64,000 nucleotides of DNA from Pseudomonas viridiflava (lineage in GTDB: Bacteria > Pseudomonadota > Gammaproteobacteria > Pseudomonadales > Pseudomonadaceae), in the NCBI RefSeq assembly GCF_900591205.1, contig NZ_UUPU01000027.1, positions 124,001 through 188,000 on the forward strand. The letters are read 5' to 3'. The translations under genes and the position numbers were made by a program. Position 1 is the first letter of the stretch. The number at the start of each line of letters is the position of its first letter. The notes under the pieces were generated by a model that was not told the origin of the DNA, did not search any database, and was given only the letters and a program-made list of their open reading frames with translations. Positions 19,433 through 28,795 of the stretch are shown in pieces.

Positions 19433-19496
19433 TCAGTGATTGTGTCGGTGCCGACCACTGGTCACACTCGCGGCCTGATTGAGGTAGGAGCCTTGT

Positions 19497-20381
19497 GTGA
19501 GACCTGTCGACACCCTGTACCTGTTGGGGCTCGCCGCCATTTGGGGCGCGAGTTTTCTGTTTATGCGCATTATCGCGCCGGAGCTCGGCACGCTGCCGAC
19601 CGCGTTTTTCCGCGTGTCGATCGCCGCCGCCGGCTTGCTGGTGATCCTGGCGATAATGCGGGTGAGCTGGGATTTCCAGGGCAAGTTCAAGACGGTCCTG
19701 CTGCTGGGGGTGATCAACTCCGGGATCCCGGCGACCATGTACTCGGTGGCGGCCCAGGTGTTGCCGGCAGGTTACTCGGCGATTTTCAATGCCACCACGC
19801 CATTGATGGGCGTGTTGATCGGCGGGCTGTTTTTCAGCGAACGCCTCACCCCCTCGAAAGTCGCCGGGGTGTGCCTGGGCCTGCTGGGCGTGGGCGTGCT
19901 GACCCGTGCGGGGCCGGTGGCGTTTGACCTGGAATTGTTGATGGGCGCGCTGGCCTGCCTGCTGGCCACCACCTGCTATGGCTTTGCCGGCTTCCTCGCT
20001 CGGCGCTGGCTGGACCAGCGCGGCGGGCTGGACAGCCGCCTCGCCGCCCTGGGCAGCATGCTCGGCGCCACCTTGTTCCTGCTGCCGTTTTTTGCCTACA
20101 ACGCCATCACCCATCCACCCGCCAGTTGGGGCGGTTGGTCGGTGTGGTTATCGCTGCTGGGCCTGGGGCTGATGTGCACGGCGTTTGCCTACATCCTGTA
20201 CTTTCGCCTGCTGACCGCCATCGGGCCGGTGAAGTCGATGACCGTGACCTTCATGATCCCGCCGTTCGGCGTGCTGTGGGGCGCGTTGCTGCTGGATGAG
20301 CCGTTGTCGATGGCGCATCTGTATGGCGGCGTGTTGATTGCAGGGGCGTTGTGGTTGGTGCTGCGGCCGAAAAAAGCGTAG
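19497..20381 (+). CDS. EamA/DMT-family transporter (GTG start)
   Basis: A 294-residue membrane protein with ten predicted helices in two EamA repeats (LYLLGLAAIWGASFLFMRI... and ...MGALACLLATTCYGFAGFLARR). The signature of the drug/metabolite transporter superfamily is AAIWGASFLFMR near the N-terminus. The start is GTG with TAGGAG 8 bases upstream. It probably exports a metabolite or amino acid across the inner membrane. It converges on another EamA gene of different sequence; the two share a hairpin between their stops. Confidence 0.88.
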   Translation: MRPVDTLYLLGLAAIWGASFLFMRIIAPELGTLPTAFFRVSIAAAGLLVILAIMRVSWDFQGKFKTVLLLGVINSGIPATMYSVAAQVLPAGYSAIFNATTPLMGVLIGGLFFSERLTPSKVAGVCLGLLGVGVLTRAGPVAFDLELLMGALACLLATTCYGFAGFLARRWLDQRGGLDSRLAALGSMLGATLFLLPFFAYNAITHPPASWGGWSVWLSLLGLGLMCTAFAYILYFRLLTAIGPVKSMTVTFMIPPFGVLWGALLLDEPLSMAHLYGGVLIAGALWLVLRPKKA

Positions 20382-20400
20382 GCGCCGGGCCGGCGCCTAC
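20370..20400 (-). terminator. Intrinsic terminator for the minus-strand EamA gene
   Basis: A perfect 10-bp stem GTAGGCGCCG / CGGCGCCTAC with a 3-base loop occupies 20378-20400. Read on the minus strand it is followed by GC and six T residues (complement of the A-run at 20370-20375). It overlaps the last codons of the convergent plus-strand gene. Confidence 0.75.
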
Positions 20401-20409
20401 GCCGGTCAA

Positions 20410-21270
20410 TCAACGTTTACGAAACACAAACACCAGCCCAATGATGATCAGCCCCATCCCCAGCAGGCTCAGCAGCGCCAGCCGGTTGCCGAAGATCAGG
20501 TAGTCCATCACTGCCGTCACGGCCGGCACCAGGTAGAACAGACTGGTGACATTCACCAGGTTGCCCCGGGCGATCAGGCGGTACAGCAACAGTGTGGCCA
20601 ACAACGACACCACCAGGCCCATCCACAGCACCGGTAGGTAAAAGCCACTGTTGTGTTCAAAGTGAAACGGCTGGAACGGCACGAATACCGAGCACAACAA
20701 CAGCCCCGCCAGGTATTGCACCGGCAGGGTGCCCAACGGGTTGTCGGTGATGCGCTTCTGCATGATCGAGCCGAAGGTCATGCTCGCCAGGGCCAGCAGC
20801 CCGCACAGCATCCCGGCCAGGGACATGCCCGACAGCCCGATCCCCTGGTAAACCACCATGATCAACCCAACCAAACCCAGACCAAGGCCGAACAGCCGGC
20901 TTAACGACCGCCGGCGCTCCATCAGCACCACAGTGAGGATCGGCTGCACGCCCATGATGGTTGCCATCACGCCAGGCGTGACGTTGAGGTCCAGGGCCAG
21001 CAGATAGAAAATCTGATACGCCCCCAGCAACACCAACCCCGTCGCCGCCGCATATACCATGGGCTTGCCGGCGCGTGGCAACTGCAAGTTGAGGATCGGC
21101 ACCAGGATCACCAGCCCCACCAGGGCAATGGCGAAACGGATCAGCAAAAACGCAAACGGCGAAGCATGCGCCAGGCCCAGTTTGGAGAAGATCGCCCCGC
21201 TGCTCCACAGCAACACAAACAGGCTCGTCGAGGCCGCCGCGGCCACGGATTGTTTCGAAAGAACAGACAT
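20410..21270 (-). CDS. EamA/DMT-family transporter
   Basis: A 286-residue ten-helix transporter with two EamA domains (SLFVLLWSSGAIFSKLGLAHASPFAFLLIRF at the start; second repeat from ~145, LAGMLCGLLALASMTFGSIMQKR). The ATG giving MSVLSKQ has AGGTGG at good spacing; an upstream in-frame GTG falls inside that ribosome site and was not used. The substrate is unknown. It is transcribed alone and ends at the hairpin shared with the convergent transporter. Confidence 0.88.
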   Translation of the reverse strand: MSVLSKQSVAAAASTSLFVLLWSSGAIFSKLGLAHASPFAFLLIRFAIALVGLVILVPILNLQLPRAGKPMVYAAATGLVLLGAYQIFYLLALDLNVTPGVMATIMGVQPILTVVLMERRRSLSRLFGLGLGLVGLIMVVYQGIGLSGMSLAGMLCGLLALASMTFGSIMQKRITDNPLGTLPVQYLAGLLLCSVFVPFQPFHFEHNSGFYLPVLWMGLVVSLLATLLLYRLIARGNLVNVTSLFYLVPAVTAVMDYLIFGNRLALLSLLGMGLIIIGLVFVFRKR

Positions 21271-21688
21271 AGTTACCACCTGTCATCAGGCAAAAAAAGC
21301 CGATTCAGCAATTGCTGAGATTCAGTAGTTGTTCAGGCGGGCAGACGGCAACAGCAATCAGCTGCTCAGCCCGAAATGCCAACACCCGGCGGTGATACGA
21401 CTGCGTACACCGGCGTGCTACTGACAGGTGGGGGGTAGTGACTGATCTGCGCAGGCTGCTTGTTCGCGCACGGCACGAGCACAGCGTTGACCGCTGAATC
21501 GACTACCGCTATGCGCAGGGAAGCTGGCATGTGCTGATCTTTTTGAAGGGATAAAGACGCGAGGACTATAACCAGCCCAAGACATGTTTTGCAATCACCG
21601 GCCCAAGGCGTTTTGCGTGGCGCAGTTTTCACGTTAAGCGCGGCGCGCCCTCGCTATAATGCCGAGCCGTTTTTTCCAAGGACTCCCC
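21271..21688. other. Intergenic region, nothing convincing
   Basis: The region lies between the divergent EamA and CPBP-protease genes. A minus-strand open frame at 21366-21632 (88 codons) has a cysteine/proline-rich, low-quality sequence and no clear ribosome site, and I do not call it. TATAAT at 21655-21660, 28 bases before the protease ATG, is a likely -10 element for that gene; its -35 partner is weak. Confidence 0.4.
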
Positions 21689-22480
21689 ATGATTGCACTG
21701 CCCTGGCTGTACCTGGCGCTTCTTTCCATCGGCTATGGGCTGGCCCTGGCCTATGGGCAACTCGGCGCGCTGGCGCTGGTGTCGGTTGCCCTGCTGCTGA
21801 TCGCCGGGTACGCCGTGCGCCAGCAGCGTACCCCTTGGGCGCGCTACCTCGGCCATGGCTTGTTTATCGTGCTGGCCCTGAGCCTGGCGATGCACTGGCT
21901 GCCGGGTTTCTACAACGGGCGCGGCATCGGCTCGCAGCGCTTTACCGCCGACGCCGTGCCGTTCTCGATGTACCTGAACCAGGACAAGCCGCTGATCGGC
22001 TTCTGGCTGCTGCTGGCCTGCCCGTGGATTGTGGCGCGGCGCAGCCTGCGCCTGTCGATCTGCGTCGCCGCCCTGGCCCTGACCCTCACCGCCATCGCCG
22101 CGTTGGGCGGCGCCACCTTGCTGGGCATCATCAGTTGGGCACCGAAATGGCCGGAACAAGCCTGGCTGTGGGTCCTCAATAACCTGCTGCTGGTGACCCT
22201 GGTGGAAGAAGCCTTGTTCCGTGGCTATATCCAGGGCGGCCTGCGCCTGCGCTTCAAACACCTGCCCTACGGCGAGAACCTCGCGTTGCTGCTGGCGTCC
22301 TTGCTGTTCGGCCTGGTGCATATCGGCGCGGGCTGGCACTGGGTGCTGCTGGCAAGCATCGCCGGGGTCGGTTACGGCCTGGCCTATCGCTTCGGCGGCC
22401 TTGGGGCCGCGGTGGCCACGCACTTTGGTTTGAACCTGCTGCATTTCGGATTGTTTACGTACCCGATGCTGGCAGGCTGA
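21689..22480 (+). CDS. CPBP-family intramembrane metalloprotease
   Basis: A 263-residue membrane protein with about eight hydrophobic segments and the CPBP/Abi signature: the EExxxR motif in LVEEALFRGYIQGGL near residues 171-185, a histidine in FGLVHIGAGWHW near 210, and a third motif in THFGLNLLHFG near the end. These supply the glutamate and histidines of an intramembrane CAAX-like protease. The ATG at 21689 has AAGGAC upstream; an earlier in-frame start is possible but lacks a ribosome site. The bacterial substrate is unknown. Confidence 0.88.
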   Translation: MIALPWLYLALLSIGYGLALAYGQLGALALVSVALLLIAGYAVRQQRTPWARYLGHGLFIVLALSLAMHWLPGFYNGRGIGSQRFTADAVPFSMYLNQDKPLIGFWLLLACPWIVARRSLRLSICVAALALTLTAIAALGGATLLGIISWAPKWPEQAWLWVLNNLLLVTLVEEALFRGYIQGGLRLRFKHLPYGENLALLLASLLFGLVHIGAGWHWVLLASIAGVGYGLAYRFGGLGAAVATHFGLNLLHFGLFTYPMLAG

Positions 22481-22517
22481 ACCGCTGGTTTGACCCGACA
22501 CCAAAGCCACCGGGACG

Positions 22518-22727
22518 ATGAGGCTGATGAGCACCGAGATCTCAAGCATTGCTCATCACCTTAGGGAGCGACTCAGCAACGAAGCGGCCTATCGAACCAT
22601 GAGCACGGCCCACAATCCCTACGGCGACGCCATTGCGCAAAAAATCGCGCTGGAAATTCTCGAGATTGGAAACTTAAAGAACAATGAGTTAGCCGCTGGC
22701 CGGCCGATTGTTGCAAAAATAAGTTAA
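22518..22727 (+). pseudogene. C-terminal fragment resembling UDP-GlcNAc 2-epimerase (WecB-type)
   Basis: A 69-codon frame contains LSNEAAYRTMSTAHNPYGDAIAQKIALEIL. This closely recalls the C-terminal end of WecB-type UDP-N-acetylglucosamine 2-epimerases, where a Y..MS.AHNPYGDG.A..RI stretch is conserved. The remaining ~300 residues of the enzyme are absent; what precedes is the CPBP protease gene and a 37-base gap. It is most simply a remnant of a deleted gene. It could still be expressed as a small protein (two ATGs, 22518 and 22527, and a stop before aer), but no strong ribosome site is seen. Confidence 0.5.
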
Positions 22728-22780
22728 ATAAATGCCCGCCAAGGCCGATAACCCCTGAAAGCCTTGCGGATTGAACAATC

Positions 22781-24346
22781 ATGCGTAATAACCAACCCGT
22801 TACCCAGCGCGAACGTACCTTCCCCGCTCAGCAACGGTTGATCTCCACCACGGATGCCAAGGGTGTGATCACCTACTGTAACGACGCATTTGTCGAGATC
22901 AGTGGGTTCACCCGTGAAGAACTGCTTCGCGCGCCGCACAACCTGGTGCGTCACCCGGATGTGCCGGCGGCGGTCTTCGGGCATATGTGGACCACGCTCA
23001 AACAAGGCTTGCCATGGATGGGCATCGTCAAGAACCGCTGCAAGACCGGCGATCACTACTGGGTTAACGCCTATGTGACGCCGGTTTTCGATGGCAACCA
23101 GGTGATCGGCTACGAATCGGTGCGCATCAAGCCCACCTCCGAGCAGATCCGCCGGGCCGAAGCGCTCTACCAACGCATCAACCAGGGCAAGTCGGCCGTT
23201 CCCCAGCGGGACAAGTGGCTGCCGGTGTTGCAGGACTGGCTGCCGTTTATCCTGGTGAGCCAGTTGAGCTTCATGATCGGTGCATCGCTCAACTCGCACT
23301 GGGGCTTTGCCCTGGCGGCCGGGTTGTCGGTGCCGTTGGGCCTGCTCGGCCTGAGCTGGCAACAGCGCGGCCTCAAGCGCTTGCTGCGCCTGGCCGAGCA
23401 GACCACCTCCGACCCGCTGATCGCGCAGATGTACACCGACAGCCGTGGCGCCCAGGCGCGCCTGGAGATGTCGATCCTCAGCCAGGAAGCGCGCCTGAAG
23501 ACCTGCCTTACGCGCTTGCAGGACACTGCCGAACACCTCAACGACCAGGCTGCGCAGTCCAACACCCTGGCGCATAACAGCTCCAGCGGCCTGGAACGCC
23601 AGCGCGTGGAAACCGAGCAGGTGGCCACTGCGGTCAACCAGATGGCGGCAACCACCCAGGAAGTCGCCAGCCACGTGCAACGCACCGCCGACGCGACCCA
23701 GGAAGCCAATCGCCTGACCGGCCGTGGCCGTGATATCGCCGGCGAAACCCGCGAGGCGATTCAGCGGCTGTCGGTAGCCGTTGGCGAGACCGGCGTGACC
23801 GTGACCCAGCTGGCCAAGGACAGCGATGAAATCGGCGGCGTGGTCGATGTGATCAAAGGCATCGCCGACCAGACCAACCTGCTGGCGCTGAACGCCGCCA
23901 TCGAAGCGGCCCGCGCCGGTGAAATGGGCCGTGGCTTTGCCGTAGTGGCTGACGAAGTCCGTCAACTGGCGCAGCGCACTGCCGAATCCACCGGGCAGAT
24001 CCATGCCCTGATCGCCAAGCTGCAGCACACCGCTGCCGCCGCCGTGCAAACCATGGACGCCGGGCATCGCCAGGCCGAAGAAGGCGTGGCGCGGGTGATG
24101 GAAGCGGATCAGGCGTTGGTCGGCATCAGTGAGGCGGTGGCGCATATCACCGACATGACCACCCAGATCGCCGCCGCGACCGAAGAGCAAAGCTCGGTGG
24201 CCGAGGAGATCAGCCGCAATATCAGCACCATTGCGCTGCTGGCGGACCAGACCTCGGAACAGGCGTTGAACTCGGCGCAGTTGAGTGAAGAGCTGACCCA
24301 TACCGCCAATACCCAGTACTCACTGGTGGAGCGGTTTAACCGATAG
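22781..24346 (+). CDS. aer: PAS-domain aerotaxis receptor
   Basis: A 521-residue receptor. The N-terminal PAS domain (residues ~15-115; [43 protein letters not shown]) has the Aer-type FAD-pocket pattern, without a periplasmic domain. A paired hydrophobic segment at ~150-190 anchors it in the membrane. A HAMP-like linker follows, then the methyl-accepting signalling domain with tip [40 protein letters not shown]. The length equals what I recall for P. aeruginosa Aer, and its place beside the cbb3 operons and anr fits an energy/oxygen-taxis role. Confidence 0.92.
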   Translation: MRNNQPVTQRERTFPAQQRLISTTDAKGVITYCNDAFVEISGFTREELLRAPHNLVRHPDVPAAVFGHMWTTLKQGLPWMGIVKNRCKTGDHYWVNAYVTPVFDGNQVIGYESVRIKPTSEQIRRAEALYQRINQGKSAVPQRDKWLPVLQDWLPFILVSQLSFMIGASLNSHWGFALAAGLSVPLGLLGLSWQQRGLKRLLRLAEQTTSDPLIAQMYTDSRGAQARLEMSILSQEARLKTCLTRLQDTAEHLNDQAAQSNTLAHNSSSGLERQRVETEQVATAVNQMAATTQEVASHVQRTADATQEANRLTGRGRDIAGETREAIQRLSVAVGETGVTVTQLAKDSDEIGGVVDVIKGIADQTNLLALNAAIEAARAGEMGRGFAVVADEVRQLAQRTAESTGQIHALIAKLQHTAAAAVQTMDAGHRQAEEGVARVMEADQALVGISEAVAHITDMTTQIAAATEEQSSVAEEISRNISTIALLADQTSEQALNSAQLSEELTHTANTQYSLVERFNR

Positions 24347-24351
24347 ACCGC

Positions 24352-24442
24352 TATCGCAGGCAAGCCAGCTCCCACACTGGATCGGGTTCACACATGTGTA
24401 TTTGTGAATACAGTCAAATGTGGGAGCTGGCTTGCCTGCGAT
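24352..24442. repeat. REP-type inverted repeat pair
   Basis: Left arm 24352-24376 (ends AGCCAGCTCCCACA) and right arm 24419-24442 (starts TGTGGGAGCTGGCTTGCCTG) are near-perfect inverted copies with 42 bases between. They fill the gap between the convergent aer and hydrolase genes and probably serve as a shared mRNA end. Confidence 0.85.
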
Positions 24443-24448
24443 GAGGCC

Positions 24449-25141
24449 CTAAAGGCCGCCGAGAAACCCAGCCACCCTCACCGCCGCAGCCTCCAGATGC
24501 TGCTCATGGCTAAACCCCGACGCCTTCAACGGCTTCAAATCATGATCCCCCGCCACCAGCCACATCACCTTGATGCTCGGCGCCAAGTCATAACCTTCCA
24601 CCGCCGCCCGATTGCCCAGGGCATCGCGCTCGCCCTGCACAATCAAGGTCGGCGTGTTCAGCCCTGCCAGGTGCTCGACTCTTGGTTTCTCCGGTTTGCC
24701 CACCGCATAGAACGGATAACCCAAACACACCAACCCATCCGCACCCAGCTCATCGGCCAACAAACTGGCCATGCGCCCGCCCATCGACTTGCCGCCAATC
24801 GCCAATGTCCCAGCGACATGACGTCGCACCTGCGCATACACCTCACGCCAGCATTCCAGCAGTGTGGGCGCCGGGTTCGGCGGACGTTTAACGCCGTCCA
24901 CGCGGCGCTGGGCCATGTAGGGAAACTCGAAGCGCAACACGTTCACGCCGTGCCCGGCAAGGCGTGCAGCCATGTCGTTCATAAAGGCTGAGTCCATCGG
25001 TGCGCCGGCGCCGTGGGCCAGGATCAGCGTCACCGGCGCACGCGCGATAGACCCGATTGCCGCATTCCACAACCAGCCGCATTCGCGCACACACTGCGCC
25101 CATTGATCCCCGTCAATACTGGCCTTGTGCTCTTTGCCCAT
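24449..25141 (-). CDS. Alpha/beta-fold hydrolase (KANL3/TEX30-like)
   Basis: A 230-residue hydrolase-fold protein. [13 protein letters not shown] near residues 33-45 is the family's HGAG...D motif, [11 protein letters not shown] near 110-120 is the nucleophile elbow (Ser in KSMGG), and [13 protein letters not shown] near 197-209 holds the C-terminal Asp/His. This matches COG3571-like predicted dienelactone-hydrolase-type enzymes of unknown substrate. The ATG used gives [14 protein letters not shown]; a longer frame extends into the ccoN promoter. It is divergent from ccoN, and its first codons contain the ANR site of that operon. Confidence 0.88.
   Translation of the reverse strand: MGKEHKASIDGDQWAQCVRECGWLWNAAIGSIARAPVTLILAHGAGAPMDSAFMNDMAARLAGHGVNVLRFEFPYMAQRRVDGVKRPPNPAPTLLECWREVYAQVRRHVAGTLAIGGKSMGGRMASLLADELGADGLVCLGYPFYAVGKPEKPRVEHLAGLNTPTLIVQGERDALGNRAAVEGYDLAPSIKVMWLVAGDHDLKPLKASGFSHEQHLEAAAVRVAGFLGGL
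25103..25116. promoter_or_regulatory. ANR/FNR box for the first ccoNOQP operon
   Basis: TTGAT-CCCC-GTCAA matches the TTGAT-N4-ATCAA consensus at 9 of 10 positions. Its centre is about 111 bases upstream of the ccoN ATG and it lies inside the start of the divergent hydrolase gene. A TATAAC at 25166-25171 could be the -10 element, placing the box near -67. The regulator gene anr lies 17 kb downstream. Confidence 0.65.
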
Positions 25142-25220
25142 GCTTGCCTCGCTGTTTAGTCTGCCTATAACTCCAGCCCAAGTGCCGCATTTGCTTGGGT
25201 TGAACCGTGGATGGGGAACC

Positions 25221-26645
25221 ATGAACACTACTTTAAGTACCGCCTATAACTACAAGGTGGTCCGCCAATTCGCCATTATGACGGTGGTGTGGGGCATCGT
25301 CGGCATGGGGCTCGGGGTTTTTCTCGCCGCCCAATTGGTGTGGCCTGCACTCAACTTCGATTTGCCCTGGACCAGCTTCGGCCGCTTGCGCCCGCTGCAC
25401 ACCAACGCAGTGATCTTCGCCTTCGGCGGCTGCGCGCTGTTCGCCAGCTCCTTCTACTCGGTGCAGCGCACCTGCCAGACCCAGCTGTTTGCGCCAAAAA
25501 TCGCCGCGTTCTGCTTCTGGGGCTGGCAGTTGGTCATCCTCCTGGCCGCGATCACCTTGCCGCTGGGCTACACCAGCTCCAAGGAATACGCCGAGCTGGA
25601 ATGGCCGATCGACATCCTGATCACCGTCGTCTGGGTGGCCTACGCCATCGTGTTCTTCGGCACCGTGATGAAGCGCAACACCAAACACATCTACGTCGGT
25701 AACTGGTTTTTTGGTGCGTTCATCATCACCGTGGCCATCTTGCATATCGTCAACAACCTGGAAATTCCGATCAGCCTGACCAAGTCCTACTCGCTCTACG
25801 GCGGTGCGACGGATGCCATGGTGCAGTGGTGGTATGGGCATAACGCGGTAGGCTTTTTCCTCACCGCCGGCTTCCTCGGGATGATGTACTACTTCGTGCC
25901 GAAACAGGCCGAGCGTCCGGTGTATTCCTATCGTTTGTCTATCGTGCACTTCTGGGCGTTGATCACCCTGTATATCTGGGCAGGCCCGCACCACTTGCAC
26001 TACACCGCGCTGCCGGACTGGGCACAGTCACTGGGCATGGTGATGTCCCTGGTGCTGCTGGCACCGAGCTGGGGCGGCATGATCAACGGCATGATGACCC
26101 TCTCGGGCGCCTGGCATAAATTGCGCAGCGACCCGATCCTGCGCTTCCTGGTGGTGTCCCTGGCGTTCTACGGGATGTCGACCTTCGAAGGCCCGATGAT
26201 GGCGATCAAGACCGTCAACGCCCTCTCCCACTACACCGACTGGACCATCGGCCACGTACACGCCGGCGCTCTCGGTTGGGTGGCGATGATCTCCATCGGC
26301 GCGCTGTACCACATGCTCCCGAAAATCTTCGGCCGCGAGCAGATGTACAGCCTCGGCCTGATCAACGCGCACTTCTGGCTGGCCACCATCGGCACCGTGC
26401 TCTACATCGCTTCGATGTGGGTCAACGGCATCGCCCAGGGCCTGATGTGGCGTGCGGTCAACGAAGACGGCACCTTGACCTACTCCTTCGTCGAAACCCT
26501 GGTGGCCAGCCACCCTGGCTTCATCGTGCGACTGGTGGGCGGTGCGATCTTCCTCAGCGGCATGTTCCTGATGGCTTACAACACTTGGCGCACCGTGCGT
26601 TCGGCGCAACCTGCCGACGTCACCGCTGCCGCGCAGATGGCCTGA
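25221..26645 (+). CDS. ccoN: cbb3 cytochrome c oxidase subunit I (first copy)
   Basis: A 474-residue heme-copper oxidase catalytic subunit with about 12 membrane helices. It holds the histidines that bind the low-spin heme and the heme b3/CuB centre: [12 protein letters not shown] near residues 60-71, [13 protein letters not shown] near 203-215, [13 protein letters not shown] near 253-265 and [14 protein letters not shown] near 340-353. It is the proton-pumping O2 reductase of high affinity in the inner membrane. It heads ccoNOQP; by position next to aer and its ANR box it corresponds to the low-oxygen-induced isoform (cco-2 in P. aeruginosa terms). Confidence 0.96.
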   Translation: MNTTLSTAYNYKVVRQFAIMTVVWGIVGMGLGVFLAAQLVWPALNFDLPWTSFGRLRPLHTNAVIFAFGGCALFASSFYSVQRTCQTQLFAPKIAAFCFWGWQLVILLAAITLPLGYTSSKEYAELEWPIDILITVVWVAYAIVFFGTVMKRNTKHIYVGNWFFGAFIITVAILHIVNNLEIPISLTKSYSLYGGATDAMVQWWYGHNAVGFFLTAGFLGMMYYFVPKQAERPVYSYRLSIVHFWALITLYIWAGPHHLHYTALPDWAQSLGMVMSLVLLAPSWGGMINGMMTLSGAWHKLRSDPILRFLVVSLAFYGMSTFEGPMMAIKTVNALSHYTDWTIGHVHAGALGWVAMISIGALYHMLPKIFGREQMYSLGLINAHFWLATIGTVLYIASMWVNGIAQGLMWRAVNEDGTLTYSFVETLVASHPGFIVRLVGGAIFLSGMFLMAYNTWRTVRSAQPADVTAAAQMA

Positions 26646-26652
26646 GGAGTCG

Positions 26653-27264
26653 ATGATGAAACACGAAACGATTGAAAAGAACGTCGGCCTGCTGATGCTG
26701 CTGATGGTGCTCGCCGTGAGCATCGGCGGCCTTACCCAGATCGTCCCGCTGTTCTTCCAGGACGTGACCAACAAGCCGGTCGAAGGCATGAAGCCCTACA
26801 CCGCGCTGCAACTCGAAGGCCGCGACATCTATATCCGCGAAGGCTGCGTACAGTGCCACTCGCAGATGATCCGCCCGTTCCGCGCCGAAACCGAACGCTA
26901 CGGCCACTACTCGGTAGCGGGCGAAAGCGTGTGGGACCACCCGTTCCTGTGGGGCTCCAAGCGCACCGGGCCGGACCTGGCCCGCGTTGGCGCGCGTTAC
27001 TCGGACGACTGGCACCGCGCGCACTTGTACAACCCGCGCAACGTAGTGCCCGAGTCGAAAATGCCGGCCTACCCGTGGCTGGTTACCGCCGCGGTCGACA
27101 GCAGCCACACCGAGACCAAGTTGAAAGTGATGCGCACCCTCGGCGTGCCGTACACCGACGACGACATCAGTGGCGCAGTGGCCAGCCTCAAGGGCAAGAC
27201 CGAGATGGACGCGCTGGTTTCGTACCTGCAAGTGCTCGGCACTGCCATCAAGAGCAAGAGGTGA
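26653..27264 (+). CDS. ccoO: cbb3 oxidase subunit II, monoheme cytochrome c (first copy)
   Basis: A 203-residue membrane-anchored cytochrome c. One N-terminal helix (residues ~13-33) is followed by a periplasmic domain with a single heme site CVQCH near residue 68 and a distal methionine in SKMPAYPW. It passes electrons from CcoP to CcoN. Two adjacent ATGs at 26653 and 26656 follow a GAGGAGTCG ribosome site; either may be used. It starts 7 bases after ccoN. Confidence 0.95.
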   Translation: MMKHETIEKNVGLLMLLMVLAVSIGGLTQIVPLFFQDVTNKPVEGMKPYTALQLEGRDIYIREGCVQCHSQMIRPFRAETERYGHYSVAGESVWDHPFLWGSKRTGPDLARVGARYSDDWHRAHLYNPRNVVPESKMPAYPWLVTAAVDSSHTETKLKVMRTLGVPYTDDDISGAVASLKGKTEMDALVSYLQVLGTAIKSKR

Positions 27265-27267
27265 GCC

Positions 27268-27468
27268 ATGGGATTTGAATTCGATGCAGGCACCCTCCGC
27301 GGCCTCGGCACGCTGGTGGTCGCCATCGCCTTTATCGGCCTGTCGCTGTGGGTGTTCAACAGCCGGCGCAATGCGGAATTCGAGCAGGCGCGCCTGCTGC
27401 CGTTCGCCGATGAACCCCTTCCATCCGATGCTCAAGAAGAGCCTGCAACAAGGAGCAACCAGCCATGA
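27268..27468 (+). CDS. ccoQ: cbb3 oxidase small subunit CcoQ (first copy)
   Basis: A 66-residue FixQ/CcoQ protein. One membrane helix ([19 protein letters not shown], residues ~11-29) is followed by the basic SRRN and a conserved acidic LLPFADEP tail. It stabilises the assembled oxidase. It starts 3 bases after ccoO and overlaps ccoP by 4 bases (ATGA). Confidence 0.93.
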   Translation: MGFEFDAGTLRGLGTLVVAIAFIGLSLWVFNSRRNAEFEQARLLPFADEPLPSDAQEEPATRSNQP

Positions 27469-28379
27469 CCCTATTCTGGAGTACATGGATCTGCGTACTG
27501 ACCCTCGGCAGCCTGATCGGCCTGACCTGGCTGTTGATCGGCACCCGCAAGGGTGAAACCCGTGGCAGCGTGGACCAGACCATGGGCCACGCCTTCGATG
27601 GCATCGAGGAATACGACAACCCCCTGCCCCAATGGTGGTTCATGCTGTTTGCCGGCACCCTGGTGTTTGCGGTCGGCTACCTGATCCTCTACCCGGGCCT
27701 GGGCAACTGGAAAGGCGTGTTGCCGGGCTATGAAGACGGCTGGACCTCGGCCAAGGAATGGGACAAGGAAATGGCCAAGGCCGACACCCGATTCGGGCCG
27801 ATCTTCGCCAAATTCTCGGCCATGCCCGTGGAAGAAGTGGCCAAGGACCCGCAGGCGCTGAAAATGGGCGGTCGCCTGTTCGCTTCCAACTGCGCGGTGT
27901 GCCACGGCTCGGATGCCAAGGGTGCGTTCGGCTTCCCGAACCTTTCCGACAACATCTGGCGCTGGGGCGGTTCGGCCGAAGCGATCAAGACCACCATCCT
28001 CAACGGTCGCCACGCGGCGATGCCGGCCTGGGGCGAAATACTCGGCGACAACGGTGTGAAAAACGTCGCCGCCTATGTGCGCCACGACCTGGCCAAACTG
28101 CCACTGCCGGCCGACAGCACGGCTGACCTGGCGGCCGGCCAGGCCGCGTTCAGCACCACCTGCGTGGCGTGCCACGGCCCACAAGGCCACGGGATGGAAG
28201 CCATGGGCGCGCCGAACCTGACCGAGCCCGCCGGCTATATCTACGGCACCAGCCTTGCGCAGTTGCAGCAGACCATCCGCCATGGCCGCCAAGGCCAGAT
28301 GCCGGCCCAGCAAGTGCTGCAAGGCAATGACAAGGTGCACCTGCTGGCGGCTTACGTGTATAGCCTGTCCCATCAATAG
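27465..28379 (+). CDS. ccoP: cbb3 oxidase subunit III, diheme cytochrome c (first copy)
   Basis: A 304-residue diheme cytochrome. It has an N-terminal helix (residues ~6-25), a second helix after the family motif [32 protein letters not shown] (residues ~47-78), and two c-type heme sites, CAVCH near 144 and CVACH near 229. It accepts electrons from soluble cytochrome c in the periplasm. Its ATG overlaps the ccoQ stop. It is 21 residues shorter than the second copy because it lacks a segment before the first heme domain. Confidence 0.95.
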   Translation: MTLFWSTWICVLTLGSLIGLTWLLIGTRKGETRGSVDQTMGHAFDGIEEYDNPLPQWWFMLFAGTLVFAVGYLILYPGLGNWKGVLPGYEDGWTSAKEWDKEMAKADTRFGPIFAKFSAMPVEEVAKDPQALKMGGRLFASNCAVCHGSDAKGAFGFPNLSDNIWRWGGSAEAIKTTILNGRHAAMPAWGEILGDNGVKNVAAYVRHDLAKLPLPADSTADLAAGQAAFSTTCVACHGPQGHGMEAMGAPNLTEPAGYIYGTSLAQLQQTIRHGRQGQMPAQQVLQGNDKVHLLAAYVYSLSHQ

Positions 28380-28795
28380 CAGCAGGTGAGCTGCAAGTTT
28401 TGAGCTTCAAGCTGCAAGAGAAGAGCCCCCAACTTGAATCTTGCAGCCGTTTTTTCTTGCGGTTTGCAACGTGCCACCCATGGCTGCCGCCCTGCGGCCC
28501 TTCGTCACACCCTTCCAAAGCACAACTTTCCCCCCCTGCCATTCGGGTCTACGCTTGCTGCACAGCGGGCGGTTTTGGCGTACGCGACGGCATCCGTTGC
28601 GGCCTGGAAAAATTCTTGTCCACTCGATCAGCTTTAGATTTCTGATTTTGTCCTTACGCCAAACATGGAAAGGGCGCAGAATCTGGCGCGGAACGCATTG
28701 ATACAGGTCAGCCATTGCGTTGCAATGGCCTATCGGTTTGTCCATACTTGCGGCCGATTTCAACTATAAAAAAACCTAAACCGTGGAACCTTAGA
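28380..28795. other. Regulatory gap between the two cbb3 operons
   Basis: No gene is seen in these 416 bases. An AGCTTCAAGC-family repeat lies at 28388-28447. TTGAT-ACAG-GTCAG (28698-28711) is a poor ANR-like site (8 of 10), about 90 bases before ccoN. A perfect 8-base inverted repeat GCCATTGC-GTT-GCAATGGC (28711-28729) directly follows it and is the best operator candidate for this operon. CTATAAAA near 28764 may be a -10 element. The absence of a good ANR box fits an oxidase expressed also under aerobic conditions. Confidence 0.5.
28388..28447. repeat. AGCTTCAAGC-family repeat after ccoP
   Basis: AGCTGCAAG, GAGCTTCAAGCTGCAAG and the inverted CTTGAATCTTGCAGC form an imperfect hairpin just after the first ccoP stop. 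It is a weaker relative of the elements near 9037, 15653 and 61620 and may end the first cco transcript. Confidence 0.6.

Noticed and set aside
21366..21632. 88-codon minus-strand frame between the EamA and protease genes
   Set aside because: Weak start, Pro/Cys-rich low-quality sequence, overlaps the protease promoter region; no support beyond an open frame.
28698..28711. ANR box before the second ccoN
   Set aside because: TTGAT-ACAG-GTCAG departs from the ATCAA half at two positions; kept only as a note in the gap description.
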